DNA of 64,000 bases from an uncultured Parabacteroides sp. (GTDB taxonomy: Bacteria > Bacteroidota > Bacteroidia > Bacteroidales > Tannerellaceae), in assembly GCF_905196875.1 (NCBI RefSeq), contig NZ_CAJJWO010000005.1, positions 62,001-126,000 on the forward strand, written 5' to 3'. The notes beneath the pieces were generated by a model, which searched no databases, was not told where the DNA came from, and saw nothing but the letters and a program-made list of their open reading frames with translations. Shown here in pieces: positions 50,819 through 59,607 of the stretch. Position 1 is the stretch's first letter. Each line of letters starts with the position of its first letter. A program made the translations under genes and the position numbers.

Positions 50819-52264
50819 TCATCGTTCTCTCCGGGAAGCATCCAGACGGAGAAAGATAAATAACAGAATCGTAAACCCAAGCAAAGAAGAACCTCCATAG
50901 CTGAAGAATGGCAGTGGAATACCTATTACCGGAGTCAACCCGGTCACCATGCCCACATTAATAGCCAGGTGAAAAATAAAGATGGAGGCTACGCTGTATC
51001 CATAGACCCGGTTAAATGTACTATTCTGTCTTTCGGAAAGCATAATTAACCGGATAATAAATATACCGAACAAGATCAATACGGCTGTAGAACCAATAAA
51101 GCCCTGCTCCTCTCCGACTGTACAAAAGATAAAGTCAGTATCCTGTTCCGGCACATACTTTAATTTTGTCTGCGTCCCATTAAGGAATCCTTTGCCGGTC
51201 AATCCCCCCGAACCGATAGCGATCTTCGATTGATTGACATTATATCCGGCACCGCTCGGATCATCTTCCAGCCCCAAAGAGACTTTTATACGTATCTGTT
51301 GATGCGGTTCCAGTATATTATCGAAAACATAATCTACCGAGTACATAAAGGCCAATGATCCCAAGGCAAAGCTAGCTATCAAAGCATAATGCCATACCCA
51401 GTTCCTCACAGACAAATAGATAAGATAGATAACTACCAGCCCTACCAGGCCCATAGCTATCCAGGCAAAATTGACAGGAACGAATAACGACACGATATAT
51501 CCTCCCAGATAGGCTATCGCCGTACCGCTCAACATCACGAGCAAGGCCGTCCTGTCCCGGCGAACTACCGTCACCAAAATATATGTAATAAACAGGATGA
51601 TGGATGACACGATCAGCTCTCCCATCTGCGTAGCTCCGAGGACAACTTCCGAGAACTTCATGGTTGTAACAAAGAAGATCACTGCACAGACTCCCGATAA
51701 TAATATATATCCGGACATTCCTTCACGATACAGCATCAGGAAAAAGGCCAGATACACCAGGGCGGAACCTGTCTCCTTCTGCAAAATAATACAGATCATC
51801 GGTAAGAAGATGATTAAAAGAGTTATTCCGAAATTCTTCGGAGTCGTCAATTTAAAACCATAGGAATTCATAAACTTGGCCACAGCCAGTGCTGTAGCGA
51901 ATTTTGCAAATTCAGCAGGCTGTATACGGAAGCTCCCGAATTTCAGCCAGGAATGAGACCCCTTGATATCAGGTGCCAAAAATATCGTCGCTATCAACAA
52001 TACAATAATGGCTGCATAGATCAGGTAAGCAAAGACATCAAAAAAGTCGCTTTCCAGCATGAGTATGATAAAAACAACAGCCATACATATCCCGATCCAC
52101 ATCAACTGGGAGCCTGGACGGCCACTTATATCAAACAATCCGACACTGTCGAACTCAAAGCTCGCACCGCAAATAGTGAACCAACCGGCAATAACCATCA
52201 ATATATAAAGCAAGATGGTGAACCAGTCGACTGTTTTCCATATTTCTGTTTTTCTATAACCCAC
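50819..52264 (-). CDS. rodA: Rod-shape SEDS glycosyltransferase RodA
   Basis: 481 aa integral membrane protein (about ten helices) polymerising lipid II during side-wall growth with PBP2. SEDS pattern: QPAEFAKFATALAVAKFM, QKETGSALVYLAFFLMLYRE, YNVNQSKIAIGSGGLTGKGF, LKYVPEQDTDFIFCTVGEEQ with the essential Asp, and TGLTPVIGIPLPFFSYGGSS. Overlaps the mrdA stop by 11 bp. Last gene of the cell-shape operon. Confidence 0.97.
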   Translation of the reverse strand: MGYRKTEIWKTVDWFTILLYILMVIAGWFTICGASFEFDSVGLFDISGRPGSQLMWIGICMAVVFIILMLESDFFDVFAYLIYAAIIVLLIATIFLAPDIKGSHSWLKFGSFRIQPAEFAKFATALAVAKFMNSYGFKLTTPKNFGITLLIIFLPMICIILQKETGSALVYLAFFLMLYREGMSGYILLSGVCAVIFFVTTMKFSEVVLGATQMGELIVSSIILFITYILVTVVRRDRTALLVMLSGTAIAYLGGYIVSLFVPVNFAWIAMGLVGLVVIYLIYLSVRNWVWHYALIASFALGSLAFMYSVDYVFDNILEPHQQIRIKVSLGLEDDPSGAGYNVNQSKIAIGSGGLTGKGFLNGTQTKLKYVPEQDTDFIFCTVGEEQGFIGSTAVLILFGIFIIRLIMLSERQNSTFNRVYGYSVASIFIFHLAINVGMVTGLTPVIGIPLPFFSYGGSSLLGFTILLFIFLRLDASRRER

Positions 52265-54131
52265 GTTCCATTAAAGAATATATCCTATCGGATGCTACTA
52301 CCATATTACTTATTTGTTCTTCCAACGCTTTGTCTTCCTGAGATATTTCTCCTTTCAGATAAAGTTCCATCATCAGTTTCCCGATCGGCACACCGAAAGC
52401 GGCCCCAAAACCTCCGTTTTGTACATAAACACAAATCGCTACTTTCGGATTTTTATAAGGTGCAAAACCGATAAAAGCCGAGTGATCCTTTCCATGAGGA
52501 TTCTCTGCAGTTCCAGTCTTACCGCATACTTCTATGCCAGGTATAGCAGCTCTCCAACAAGTCCCCCCCAGTACGGCATTACGCATACCCTCTGCTATTA
52601 CATCATAATATTTTGAGTCTACTGTCGGGTAACGCCTGTTCGTATAAAGCGTATCCAAAGGAGTATCCTGTACTTCCTTTACGACATGAGGCGTAATAAA
52701 ATATCCGCGGTTAGCAATCGTAGCAGCCAGATTACATATCTGTAAAGGAGTCGCTGAAACTTCCCCCTGACCGATCGCTATAGAAATAACAGTGCTTGAA
52801 TTCCAACGGCCTTTATATACCTTATCGTATACTTTGCTATTCGGTATATATCCTCTTTTCTCCCCCGGTAAGTCGATACCGAGCGGATAACCGTATCCCA
52901 TCGAAACCAAGTGATTCTTCCAAACCTCAAATGCTTCCTGAACAGTCGGATACCGGCGACGGCTATCCAACATATCATGCAAGCCCCAGCAAAAATAAGA
53001 GTTACAAGAAGTCGCCAAAGCCGGAACCAAGCTCAAAGGAGAAGGATGCCCGTGACAGGCCGGCTTTCCTCCCCGATAAGTATATCCATGAGCACAGGTA
53101 TACATTGTTTCAGGGGTAATGACTCCTTCCTGCAGAAAAATCAATCCCTGTGTAGGTTTAAATGTTGAACCGGGAGGATAAAACCCGGTTATGGAACGGT
53201 CGATAAGCGGTGTTCGAGGGTCTTCTTCCAAAATTTTATGATTCTTTCCTCTCTGGCGTCCGACCAACAAGCTCGGATCATAATTAGGAGAAGAGACCAT
53301 ACAAAGTACTTCTCCCGTCTCCGGTTCGATCATTACGATACTACCGACCTTATTTTTCATCAATTTTTCTCCGTAAGCCTGCAAATCCATATCGATGGAA
53401 AGTTTCAGGTTCTTTCCGGACACCGGGGCTACGTCGCTATTACCTTCATCGTATTTTCCTTTTATACGCCCATGCACATCCCTTAAAAGAATCTCTACTC
53501 CTTTTACCCCACGCAGCTCTTTCTCATACGAACGTTCAACACCTGCACGGCCGGAATAATCACCTTGCACATAATAATCATCCTTTTTGATATCTTTCCT
53601 GTCCACTTCACCGATATTACCCAGAATATGGGCGGCATAAGGATACTCATATTGCCGGATCGTACGGTTCTGAATATAAAATCCAGGAAATTTATATAAC
53701 TTTTCCTGCAATACCCCACATTCCTGTGCAGAAAGATTGTTCATAAACACCTGCGGGACATACGACGAATAACCCGGATTCAACTGGCGGTTCTTCAAAT
53801 CGGCAATTCTCTTTTCAAACTGCTCTTTGGTTATGCTCAGGATATTACAAAAGTCAAGCGTATCGAACGGCTGGACCTCACGCATGATAAGCATTACTTC
53901 ATACGCCGGCTGGTTATAAACAAGTAATTTCCCGTTACGGTCATAAATCATACCGCGGGAAGGTAATAAAGTCTTTTTCAGGAACGCATTGCTGTCAGCC
54001 CACGCTTTATAATCGTTCTCCACTACCTGAAGATAGAACAAACGGATAATAAAAACGATGACCAACAGAACCACAGCGCCTATAATAACATAGCGCCTGT
54101 TCTCAAGTGTATACTTTGCATTAGTCTCCAC
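52254..54131 (-). CDS. mrdA: Penicillin-binding protein 2 (transpeptidase)
   Basis: 625 aa class B PBP. N-terminal membrane anchor VIIGAVVLLVIVFIIRLFYL, non-catalytic pedestal domain, and transpeptidase domain with S-x-x-K in PGSTFKPTQGL, S-x-N in SCNSYFCWGLHD and KTG in CGKTGTAENPHG. Cross-links peptidoglycan of the side wall together with RodA. Overlaps mreD by 11 bp and rodA by 11 bp. Confidence 0.96.
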   Translation of the reverse strand: METNAKYTLENRRYVIIGAVVLLVIVFIIRLFYLQVVENDYKAWADSNAFLKKTLLPSRGMIYDRNGKLLVYNQPAYEVMLIMREVQPFDTLDFCNILSITKEQFEKRIADLKNRQLNPGYSSYVPQVFMNNLSAQECGVLQEKLYKFPGFYIQNRTIRQYEYPYAAHILGNIGEVDRKDIKKDDYYVQGDYSGRAGVERSYEKELRGVKGVEILLRDVHGRIKGKYDEGNSDVAPVSGKNLKLSIDMDLQAYGEKLMKNKVGSIVMIEPETGEVLCMVSSPNYDPSLLVGRQRGKNHKILEEDPRTPLIDRSITGFYPPGSTFKPTQGLIFLQEGVITPETMYTCAHGYTYRGGKPACHGHPSPLSLVPALATSCNSYFCWGLHDMLDSRRRYPTVQEAFEVWKNHLVSMGYGYPLGIDLPGEKRGYIPNSKVYDKVYKGRWNSSTVISIAIGQGEVSATPLQICNLAATIANRGYFITPHVVKEVQDTPLDTLYTNRRYPTVDSKYYDVIAEGMRNAVLGGTCWRAAIPGIEVCGKTGTAENPHGKDHSAFIGFAPYKNPKVAICVYVQNGGFGAAFGVPIGKLMMELYLKGEISQEDKALEEQISNMVVASDRIYSLMERGL

Positions 54132-54639
54132 TCTTTTGGGTCTCTATATTGAATGCTTCTATTGTACAAATTAATAATGTAGTCGTTATTACACTCGCTC
54201 CGATACGGATAGCAAGGAATAACGGATCGAATAAAGTCAGCGATTCGATCAGAAACAGCGTTACATGATGAATCAGCACTAACGACAGTACATACCGGAA
54301 AAAACCTCCATAACCGAATGTCTTATAAGAAGGATATATTCCGTCGGGAAGATCCTTTCCCACATAAAAACGTATCAGCGGTTCACGTATAAATCCGGTC
54401 AGGGTACATGCTGCTGCATGCATTCCAGGAGTATTTGAAAACAAATCGATCACCAGACCGATAAGGAACGAGAAAAGAACGACCAGATCGCGTGACGAAC
54501 CGACCGGCATCTTTATAATAAAATAAAGATACAGGAATGGTGTTGCGATCCGCAGAAAATGAATATTATTCAGAATCAGTACCTGGACCAACACCAATAC
54601 AACAAAATAAAGCAATCCCCTTATTAAATTATTAATCAT
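54121..54639 (-). CDS. mreD: Rod shape-determining protein MreD
   Basis: 172 aa with about five hydrophobic helices (LLYFVVLVLVQVLILNNI, LVVLFSFLIGLVIDLFSN). Low-identity family recognised mainly by size, membrane profile and place between mreC and mrdA. Pattern GLVIDLFSNTPGMHAAACTL is typical. Inner-membrane part of the elongasome. Confidence 0.9.
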   Translation of the reverse strand: MINNLIRGLLYFVVLVLVQVLILNNIHFLRIATPFLYLYFIIKMPVGSSRDLVVLFSFLIGLVIDLFSNTPGMHAAACTLTGFIREPLIRFYVGKDLPDGIYPSYKTFGYGGFFRYVLSLVLIHHVTLFLIESLTLFDPLFLAIRIGASVITTTLLICTIEAFNIETQKSGD

Positions 54640-55486
54640 TTCTTCTTGCTTCTTGTTCTACCCTTATCTGTTCTTCCTGATTAAAATTCTTTATGATACG
54701 GACGTTATTCAACGATTGGAAATCCGTTGCCAGTTCTACTTTCAGTGTAAAGAAGTTATCGTCATGCTGTTTTTCAAAATTAGCAACTGTTCCAACTATA
54801 ATTCCTGCAGGGAATACACTTGAAAAACCACTGGTCACAATCGTATCGCCTTTCTGAAACTCCACATGCCTCGGTAGTTCTTCCAGATTGGCATAACGTG
54901 TATTACGCCCGTCCCAGCTCAATGAACCGAAATAGCTACTCCCTAACACCTTGCAACTAAGTCTCGACTTAGGATTAAGTAACGGAATAACTACTGAAAA
55001 ATGATCTGCCACTGTTGAAACAATCCCAACAACTCCGCGTTCAGAAACTACTCCCATATCCGGAGCGATCCCGTCCTTACGTCCTTTGTTTACAGTGATA
55101 TAATTCGAAAGGTGACTCACACTGTTATTTGCCACTTCCGCTAAAATAAAACTATACTGAAACTGCTCGACCGAGTCGGGAGCGAAGCCGACAAAATTCA
55201 CCGTATCGGCCATCATCATATCCAACCGATCCTGTAACTCCAACAGATCCATTTCCAGTTGCCCGTTCCTTTCCAACAATTCCTTGTTTATCTCGCGCAG
55301 GTCGAGATAGGATCTAACATAACCGGAAACAGAAGCAATATGTCCTGTCAATACATTTGCCGAACTAAAGATTATATTCCGCTGATATGCACTATTGCGA
55401 TAAATCAGCATCATCGAAACAATCTCAAGCAAAACAAACAGAAACCAATGCCTCTTTCTTACCAGGAAGTCCAGCAGTTTACGCAT
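54632..55486 (-). CDS. mreC: Rod shape-determining protein MreC
   Basis: 284 aa from the ATG at 55486 (MRKLLDFLVRKRHWFLFVLL); a start further out at 55519 lies in the repeat region. One membrane helix, coiled coil (LREINKELLERNGQLEMDLL), then the beta-barrel MreC domain (NYITVNKGRKDGIAPDMGVV, GVVGIVSTVADHFSVVIPLL, GDTIVTSGFSSVFPAGIIVG). Periplasmic scaffold activating PBP2-RodA. Confidence 0.93.
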   Translation of the reverse strand: MRKLLDFLVRKRHWFLFVLLEIVSMMLIYRNSAYQRNIIFSSANVLTGHIASVSGYVRSYLDLREINKELLERNGQLEMDLLELQDRLDMMMADTVNFVGFAPDSVEQFQYSFILAEVANNSVSHLSNYITVNKGRKDGIAPDMGVVSERGVVGIVSTVADHFSVVIPLLNPKSRLSCKVLGSSYFGSLSWDGRNTRYANLEELPRHVEFQKGDTIVTSGFSSVFPAGIIVGTVANFEKQHDDNFFTLKVELATDFQSLNNVRIIKNFNQEEQIRVEQEARRND

Positions 55487-55489
55487 AAA

Positions 55490-55595
55490 TAATAATGTGC
55501 CAATTTGATAATGTGCCAATATGCCAATTAATCAATACACCACGAATGCACCTTTTATTGGCACATTGGCATATTGATTAACTGGCACATTATTT
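55490..55595. repeat. Intergenic palindromic GTGCCAAT repeat between mreB and mreC
   Basis: AATAATGTGCCAA ... AATGTGCCAATATGCCAATTA on the left is matched by TTGGCACATTGGCATATTGA ... TGGCACATTATT on the right, so the region folds into a long hairpin made of GTGCCAA/TTGGCAC units. I know similar GTGCCAAT-type repeats from other Bacteroidales intergenic regions. It fills almost all of the 112-bp mreB-mreC gap inside the operon and may modulate mRNA stability. Confidence 0.75.
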
Positions 55596-55598
55596 CCC

Positions 55599-56618
55599 TT
55601 ATCGAATAAGGAAATTAAATTTATCTATATTCTTCAACGCTACACCCGTACCTTTTGCTACCGCATGCAACGGGTCTTCAGCTATATGGAACGGGATGTT
55701 GATCTTATCTGTCAATCGTTTGTCGAGTCCGCGCATCAAGGCACCACCACCAGCCAGATAGATACCGTTACGTACAATATCAGCATACAGTTCAGGGGGC
55801 GTCTGTTCCAGTGCACTCAGAATAGCAGCTTCCATCTTCGAGATAGATTTCTCCAGACAGTGTGCGATTTCCTGATAAGAAACAGGGACTTCCATCGGAA
55901 GAGCTGTCATCTGGTTCGGACCGTGAACGATATAATCTTCAGGAGGATTATCCAGGAACGTTAATGCTGAACCGACATTGATCTTGATCAATTCGGCCGT
56001 ACGTTCGCCGACCTTCACATTGTGCTGGCGACGCATATATTCCATAATATCAGCCGTCAAGTCGTCACCGGCAATACGGATTGATTTATTGGATACGATA
56101 CCTCCCAGCGAGATAACAGCGATCTCGGTTGTTCCACCGCCTATATCTACGATCATGTTGCCTTCGGGAGCTTCGACATCGATACCGATACCAATTGCAG
56201 CGGCCATAGGTTCATAAATCATATATACATCACGGCCTCCGGCATGTTCGGCGGAGTCGCGTACGGCACGAATCTCTACTTCTGTACTTCCGGAGGGGAT
56301 ACATACCACTACGCGGAGTGAAGGAGAAAACCAGCGATGTTTCGGATTGATCATTTTGATCAGGCCGCGTATCATCTGCTCTGCAGCAAAGAAGTCGGCA
56401 ATCACACCATCGCGAAGCGGACGGATCGTACGAATGTTCTCATGCGTCTTTCCGTGCATCTGGCGTGCCTTTTCGCCAACAGCTAATACTTTGTCGGTAC
56501 GTCTGTCGAGGGCAACTACCGATGGCTGATCTACCACTACTTTACCACCACTGATAATAATGGTATTCGCAGTACCCAGGTCCATCGCTATTTCTTGTGT
56601 GAAAGAAAATAATCCCAT
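55599..56618 (-). CDS. mreB: Rod shape-determining actin-like protein MreB
   Basis: 339 aa. Actin-fold ATPase that forms filaments guiding cell-wall synthesis. Phosphate-1 loop AMDLGTANTIIISGGK, connect-1, phosphate-2 loop MIVDIGGGTTEIAVISLGG, adenosine motif GIYLAGGGALMRGLDKRLT. Full length. Starts 18 bp after the purH stop, so co-transcribed with it. Confidence 0.97.
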   Translation of the reverse strand: MGLFSFTQEIAMDLGTANTIIISGGKVVVDQPSVVALDRRTDKVLAVGEKARQMHGKTHENIRTIRPLRDGVIADFFAAEQMIRGLIKMINPKHRWFSPSLRVVVCIPSGSTEVEIRAVRDSAEHAGGRDVYMIYEPMAAAIGIGIDVEAPEGNMIVDIGGGTTEIAVISLGGIVSNKSIRIAGDDLTADIMEYMRRQHNVKVGERTAELIKINVGSALTFLDNPPEDYIVHGPNQMTALPMEVPVSYQEIAHCLEKSISKMEAAILSALEQTPPELYADIVRNGIYLAGGGALMRGLDKRLTDKINIPFHIAEDPLHAVAKGTGVALKNIDKFNFLIR

Positions 56619-56636
56619 TTTTTAATAAGGTGTTTT

Positions 56637-58160
56637 TTAATGTTTGAAATGACGGACTCCCGTCTTAACCATAGCCAAGCCATGCGCGTTGCAATACTCA
56701 ACGGACAACTTGTCATTTACAGAACCACCCGGCTGAATAACAGCAGTAATACCTGCCTTATCAGCAATTTCAACACAGTCAGGGAATGGGAAGAATGCAT
56801 CCGAAGCCATAACGGCACCATTCAGATCGAACTCGAAAGAATTAGCCTTTTCAATAGCCTGTTTTAAAGAGTCTACACGCGATGTCTGACCGATACCACT
56901 AGCGCAAAGCTGTTTATTCTTTACCAGCGTGATAGCGTTTGACTTACTGTGTTTCACCAGTTTATTAGCGAACAACAGGTCTTCCACTTCCTGAGAAGAG
57001 GGATGTTTGTCTGTCATCGGTTCCAGATCTGCAACAGTCTGGATACTGAGGTCTTTTTCCTGCATTAATGCACCATTCAAGAGTGAACGGAACTGCATCG
57101 GACAAGTCTTTGTCTCCTTACGGATCAGAATGATGCGGTTTTTCTTCTGCATCAATACTTCCAAAGCGTCTTTTGTATATTCCGGGGCGATGATCACTTC
57201 GAAGAAAATCTTGTTAATCTCTTCAGCTACTTCTTTATCAATTGCGCTGTTGGCAATCAGAATACCGCCGAATGCAGAAACCGGGTCACCGGCCAATGCA
57301 TCTTTCCATGCTTCTAGCACGGTTGGACGGGATGCGATACCACAAGCGTTATTATGTTTGAGGATAGCGAATGTCAATTCGTTGAACTCGTCGATCAAGC
57401 TGACAGCAGCATCGATATCCAACAAGTTATTGTAAGAAATCTCTTTACCGTGTATCTGGTCGAACATATCGCTGAACTTTCCATAGAACTTAGCGGCCTG
57501 ATGAGGATTTTCACCATAACGCAGGTTCATCGGCTGGTCTACGGCTGCACGGAAGTGTGAGCCTTCGCGTCCGTCAAAATAATTGAAGATAGCAGAATCA
57601 TAGCCTGATGAAACAGCAAAAGCTTCTTTGGCGAACCATTTACGGTCTTCCAGAGAAGTTTCTGCCCCTTTTTCATTCAGCACTTGCATCAATGGTTGAT
57701 ACTGTGCTTTTGAAGCTACGATCACTACATCCTTAAAGTTCTTTGCAGCGGCACGTATCAAAGAGATACCGCCTATATCTATCTTTTCGATGATTGCCTG
57801 TTCTTCCGCACCAGAAGATACTGTTTCTTCAAACGGATACAAGTCTACAATCACCAGGTCAATTTCAGGAATTTCATATTCTGCAATCTGTGCTTTGTCG
57901 CCATCGTTGTCTCTACGGTTAAGGATACCACCGAAAACTTTCGGGTGAAGAGTCTTAACACGTCCTCCTAAAATTGAAGGATATCCGGTCAGGTCTTCCA
58001 CTGCATCACAAGGAATGCCCAATGATTCGATAAATGTTTGTGTCCCCCCTGTTGAAACGAAGCTAACGCCCTCGCTATGAAGCTTTTTTAAGATTTCATC
58101 CAGTCCCTCTTTATGGAATACAGAGACTAATGCACGCTTAATACGTTTTGTTGCAGCCAT
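56637..58160 (-). CDS. purH: Bifunctional AICAR formyltransferase/IMP cyclohydrolase
   Basis: 507 aa. Last two steps of IMP synthesis. N-terminal IMP cyclohydrolase (MGS-like) domain: VSVFHKEGLDEILKKLHSEG, FVSTGGTQTFIESLGIP, LGGRVKTLHPKVFGGILNRR. C-terminal transformylase with LRYGENPHQAAKFYG, AILKHNNACGIA and KSNAITLVKNKQLCASGIGQ, ending GLAMVKTGVRHFKH. First gene of the mre operon; -7 box TACTTTTG on the minus strand at 58200-58193, 33 bp upstream. Confidence 0.97.
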   Translation of the reverse strand: MAATKRIKRALVSVFHKEGLDEILKKLHSEGVSFVSTGGTQTFIESLGIPCDAVEDLTGYPSILGGRVKTLHPKVFGGILNRRDNDGDKAQIAEYEIPEIDLVIVDLYPFEETVSSGAEEQAIIEKIDIGGISLIRAAAKNFKDVVIVASKAQYQPLMQVLNEKGAETSLEDRKWFAKEAFAVSSGYDSAIFNYFDGREGSHFRAAVDQPMNLRYGENPHQAAKFYGKFSDMFDQIHGKEISYNNLLDIDAAVSLIDEFNELTFAILKHNNACGIASRPTVLEAWKDALAGDPVSAFGGILIANSAIDKEVAEEINKIFFEVIIAPEYTKDALEVLMQKKNRIILIRKETKTCPMQFRSLLNGALMQEKDLSIQTVADLEPMTDKHPSSQEVEDLLFANKLVKHSKSNAITLVKNKQLCASGIGQTSRVDSLKQAIEKANSFEFDLNGAVMASDAFFPFPDCVEIADKAGITAVIQPGGSVNDKLSVEYCNAHGLAMVKTGVRHFKH

Positions 58161-58192
58161 CTTTGTTGAGTTTATTTTAATGTTTTAGAGCA

Positions 58193-58200
58193 CAAAAGTA
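58193..58200 (-). promoter_or_regulatory. Putative -7 box of the purH-mre operon
   Basis: TACTTTTG on the minus strand 33 bp before the purH ATG; no properly spaced -33 box. Confidence 0.45.
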
Positions 58201-58315
58201 GACAATTATTTTCAATATGTACATTAATGTAACTATTTTATTCCCGGGTGAATTCTTTAATAAAACTTAGAATCTGTTGAAAACTGTGGGAGTAATTAAA
58301 AAATATCCCCAATCA

Positions 58316-59479
58316 TTATTTTTTTATCTTTACCAGCATGATAACCGGATTATCCTCTTCGTTCAAATCGGTTGCGACTTCTTTCAGTTTACCTTTCAGC
58401 TTTCCTTTTTCGTTAGCTTCCAACAATTCTGCGGCTTCGAATTGTACAGAAAAAGCAACCTCCTCGTTTAATAAACAAGCTGACATGTCTTCTTTTCTCT
58501 TATCGAAATCAGCATTATAAACAGTACTGTTATAAATCTTTTTTTCCTGCTTGTCATATACCAAATCGACTTTAGGCATTTCTGTATCCTTTTCGAAGTC
58601 ACATTCTTTTTTCACCGTCTGCATAAAGAAGTAGCGTTCGGTCAGAGTTCCCGGGAAAAGAAAGATTTCCGGTACCATCACCTGCACGGAAGGAGTTCTG
58701 ACGATGAAAGGACAAAGATCCCCACCAGGGCGTTCGGCGTAAATAGTATCGGAAGAAGGCTCACTCAAAATCCAGTCACCCTGATAAGATGAGATAAAAC
58801 TATTACCGGGAACACTTGCGTAAACCCTATCCGCTACACGTTTCACTATTACCGGTGATATTCTCTTTTCATATAGAAGTTCGATATCCGTCCAGCTTCC
58901 ATCTTCTTTGGACAACAGGAAGAATGTACTCGTGGAAGATTCGTTCTCCGGAGCATAAACATTTTGAGAAAGAAAATGACGATCGTCATAATCGTACAGA
59001 TTCGTAACAAGTGCTCCTTTTTTATAAAAGATCGTTTTTTTATAATTGCCCTCCAAATCGTAAACCTGAATCTTACTCGAAGGGCCATCATTCACAAATA
59101 TTTCGTTCTCATACTTATTCAAATGAACATTAAAAGGCAGTATATATTCCTCCGGTCCCTGTCCTCTGCGATTAATCTTCTTCAATCCCTTACCGGTAAA
59201 CCGGTCAAAAATTAAAATTTCTCCCTGACGCACATTTGTCAATATCAGGACATTTTTCCCAACATCTGCTACCTTACCTTTAATTATAAACTCATCCGTC
59301 GTCTTCAACGGAATATACTCCACATTCATGAAATCTTGAAGTATCAAATCCTTCTTCGGATAGTCTGCAGTGACATCCACTGTAATAAAACTGTCATTGG
59401 TAGACTTACAGCCTCCACACCCCATTAATGTTAATAGGATAACATAAACAAATGTTTTATTCAAGAAATAGTTTTTCAT
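58316..59479 (-). CDS. Six-bladed beta-propeller lipoprotein
   Basis: 387 aa from the ATG at 59479 (MKNYFLNKTFVYVILL, lipid Cys in LLTLMGCGGC); an in-frame start at 59503 would cover the -7 box TACTTTTG (59512-59505). Repeated blades such as YIPLKTTDEFIIKGKVADVG, ILIFDRFTGKGLKKINRRGQ GPEEY and KIQVYDLEGNYKKTIFY match the Bacteroidetes 6-bladed propeller (BF3164/DUF4934-like) lipoproteins. Such proteins are common beside membrane TPR regulators, as here. Likely ligand or partner binding at the cell surface or periplasm; exact role unknown. Confidence 0.85.
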   Translation of the reverse strand: MKNYFLNKTFVYVILLTLMGCGGCKSTNDSFITVDVTADYPKKDLILQDFMNVEYIPLKTTDEFIIKGKVADVGKNVLILTNVRQGEILIFDRFTGKGLKKINRRGQGPEEYILPFNVHLNKYENEIFVNDGPSSKIQVYDLEGNYKKTIFYKKGALVTNLYDYDDRHFLSQNVYAPENESSTSTFFLLSKEDGSWTDIELLYEKRISPVIVKRVADRVYASVPGNSFISSYQGDWILSEPSSDTIYAERPGGDLCPFIVRTPSVQVMVPEIFLFPGTLTERYFFMQTVKKECDFEKDTEMPKVDLVYDKQEKKIYNSTVYNADFDKRKEDMSACLLNEEVAFSVQFEAAELLEANEKGKLKGKLKEVATDLNEEDNPVIMLVKIKK

Positions 59480-59607
59480 CGTAATAAATTTAATTGATTT
59501 CACACAAAAGTAAGAGCCACCTTGAAACCCTCCAAAGCTTTCATGTCACAAATATGTCACATTTCACAAGAGACTAATAAACAACAAATTGAAGACAAGA
59601 CTAATTA

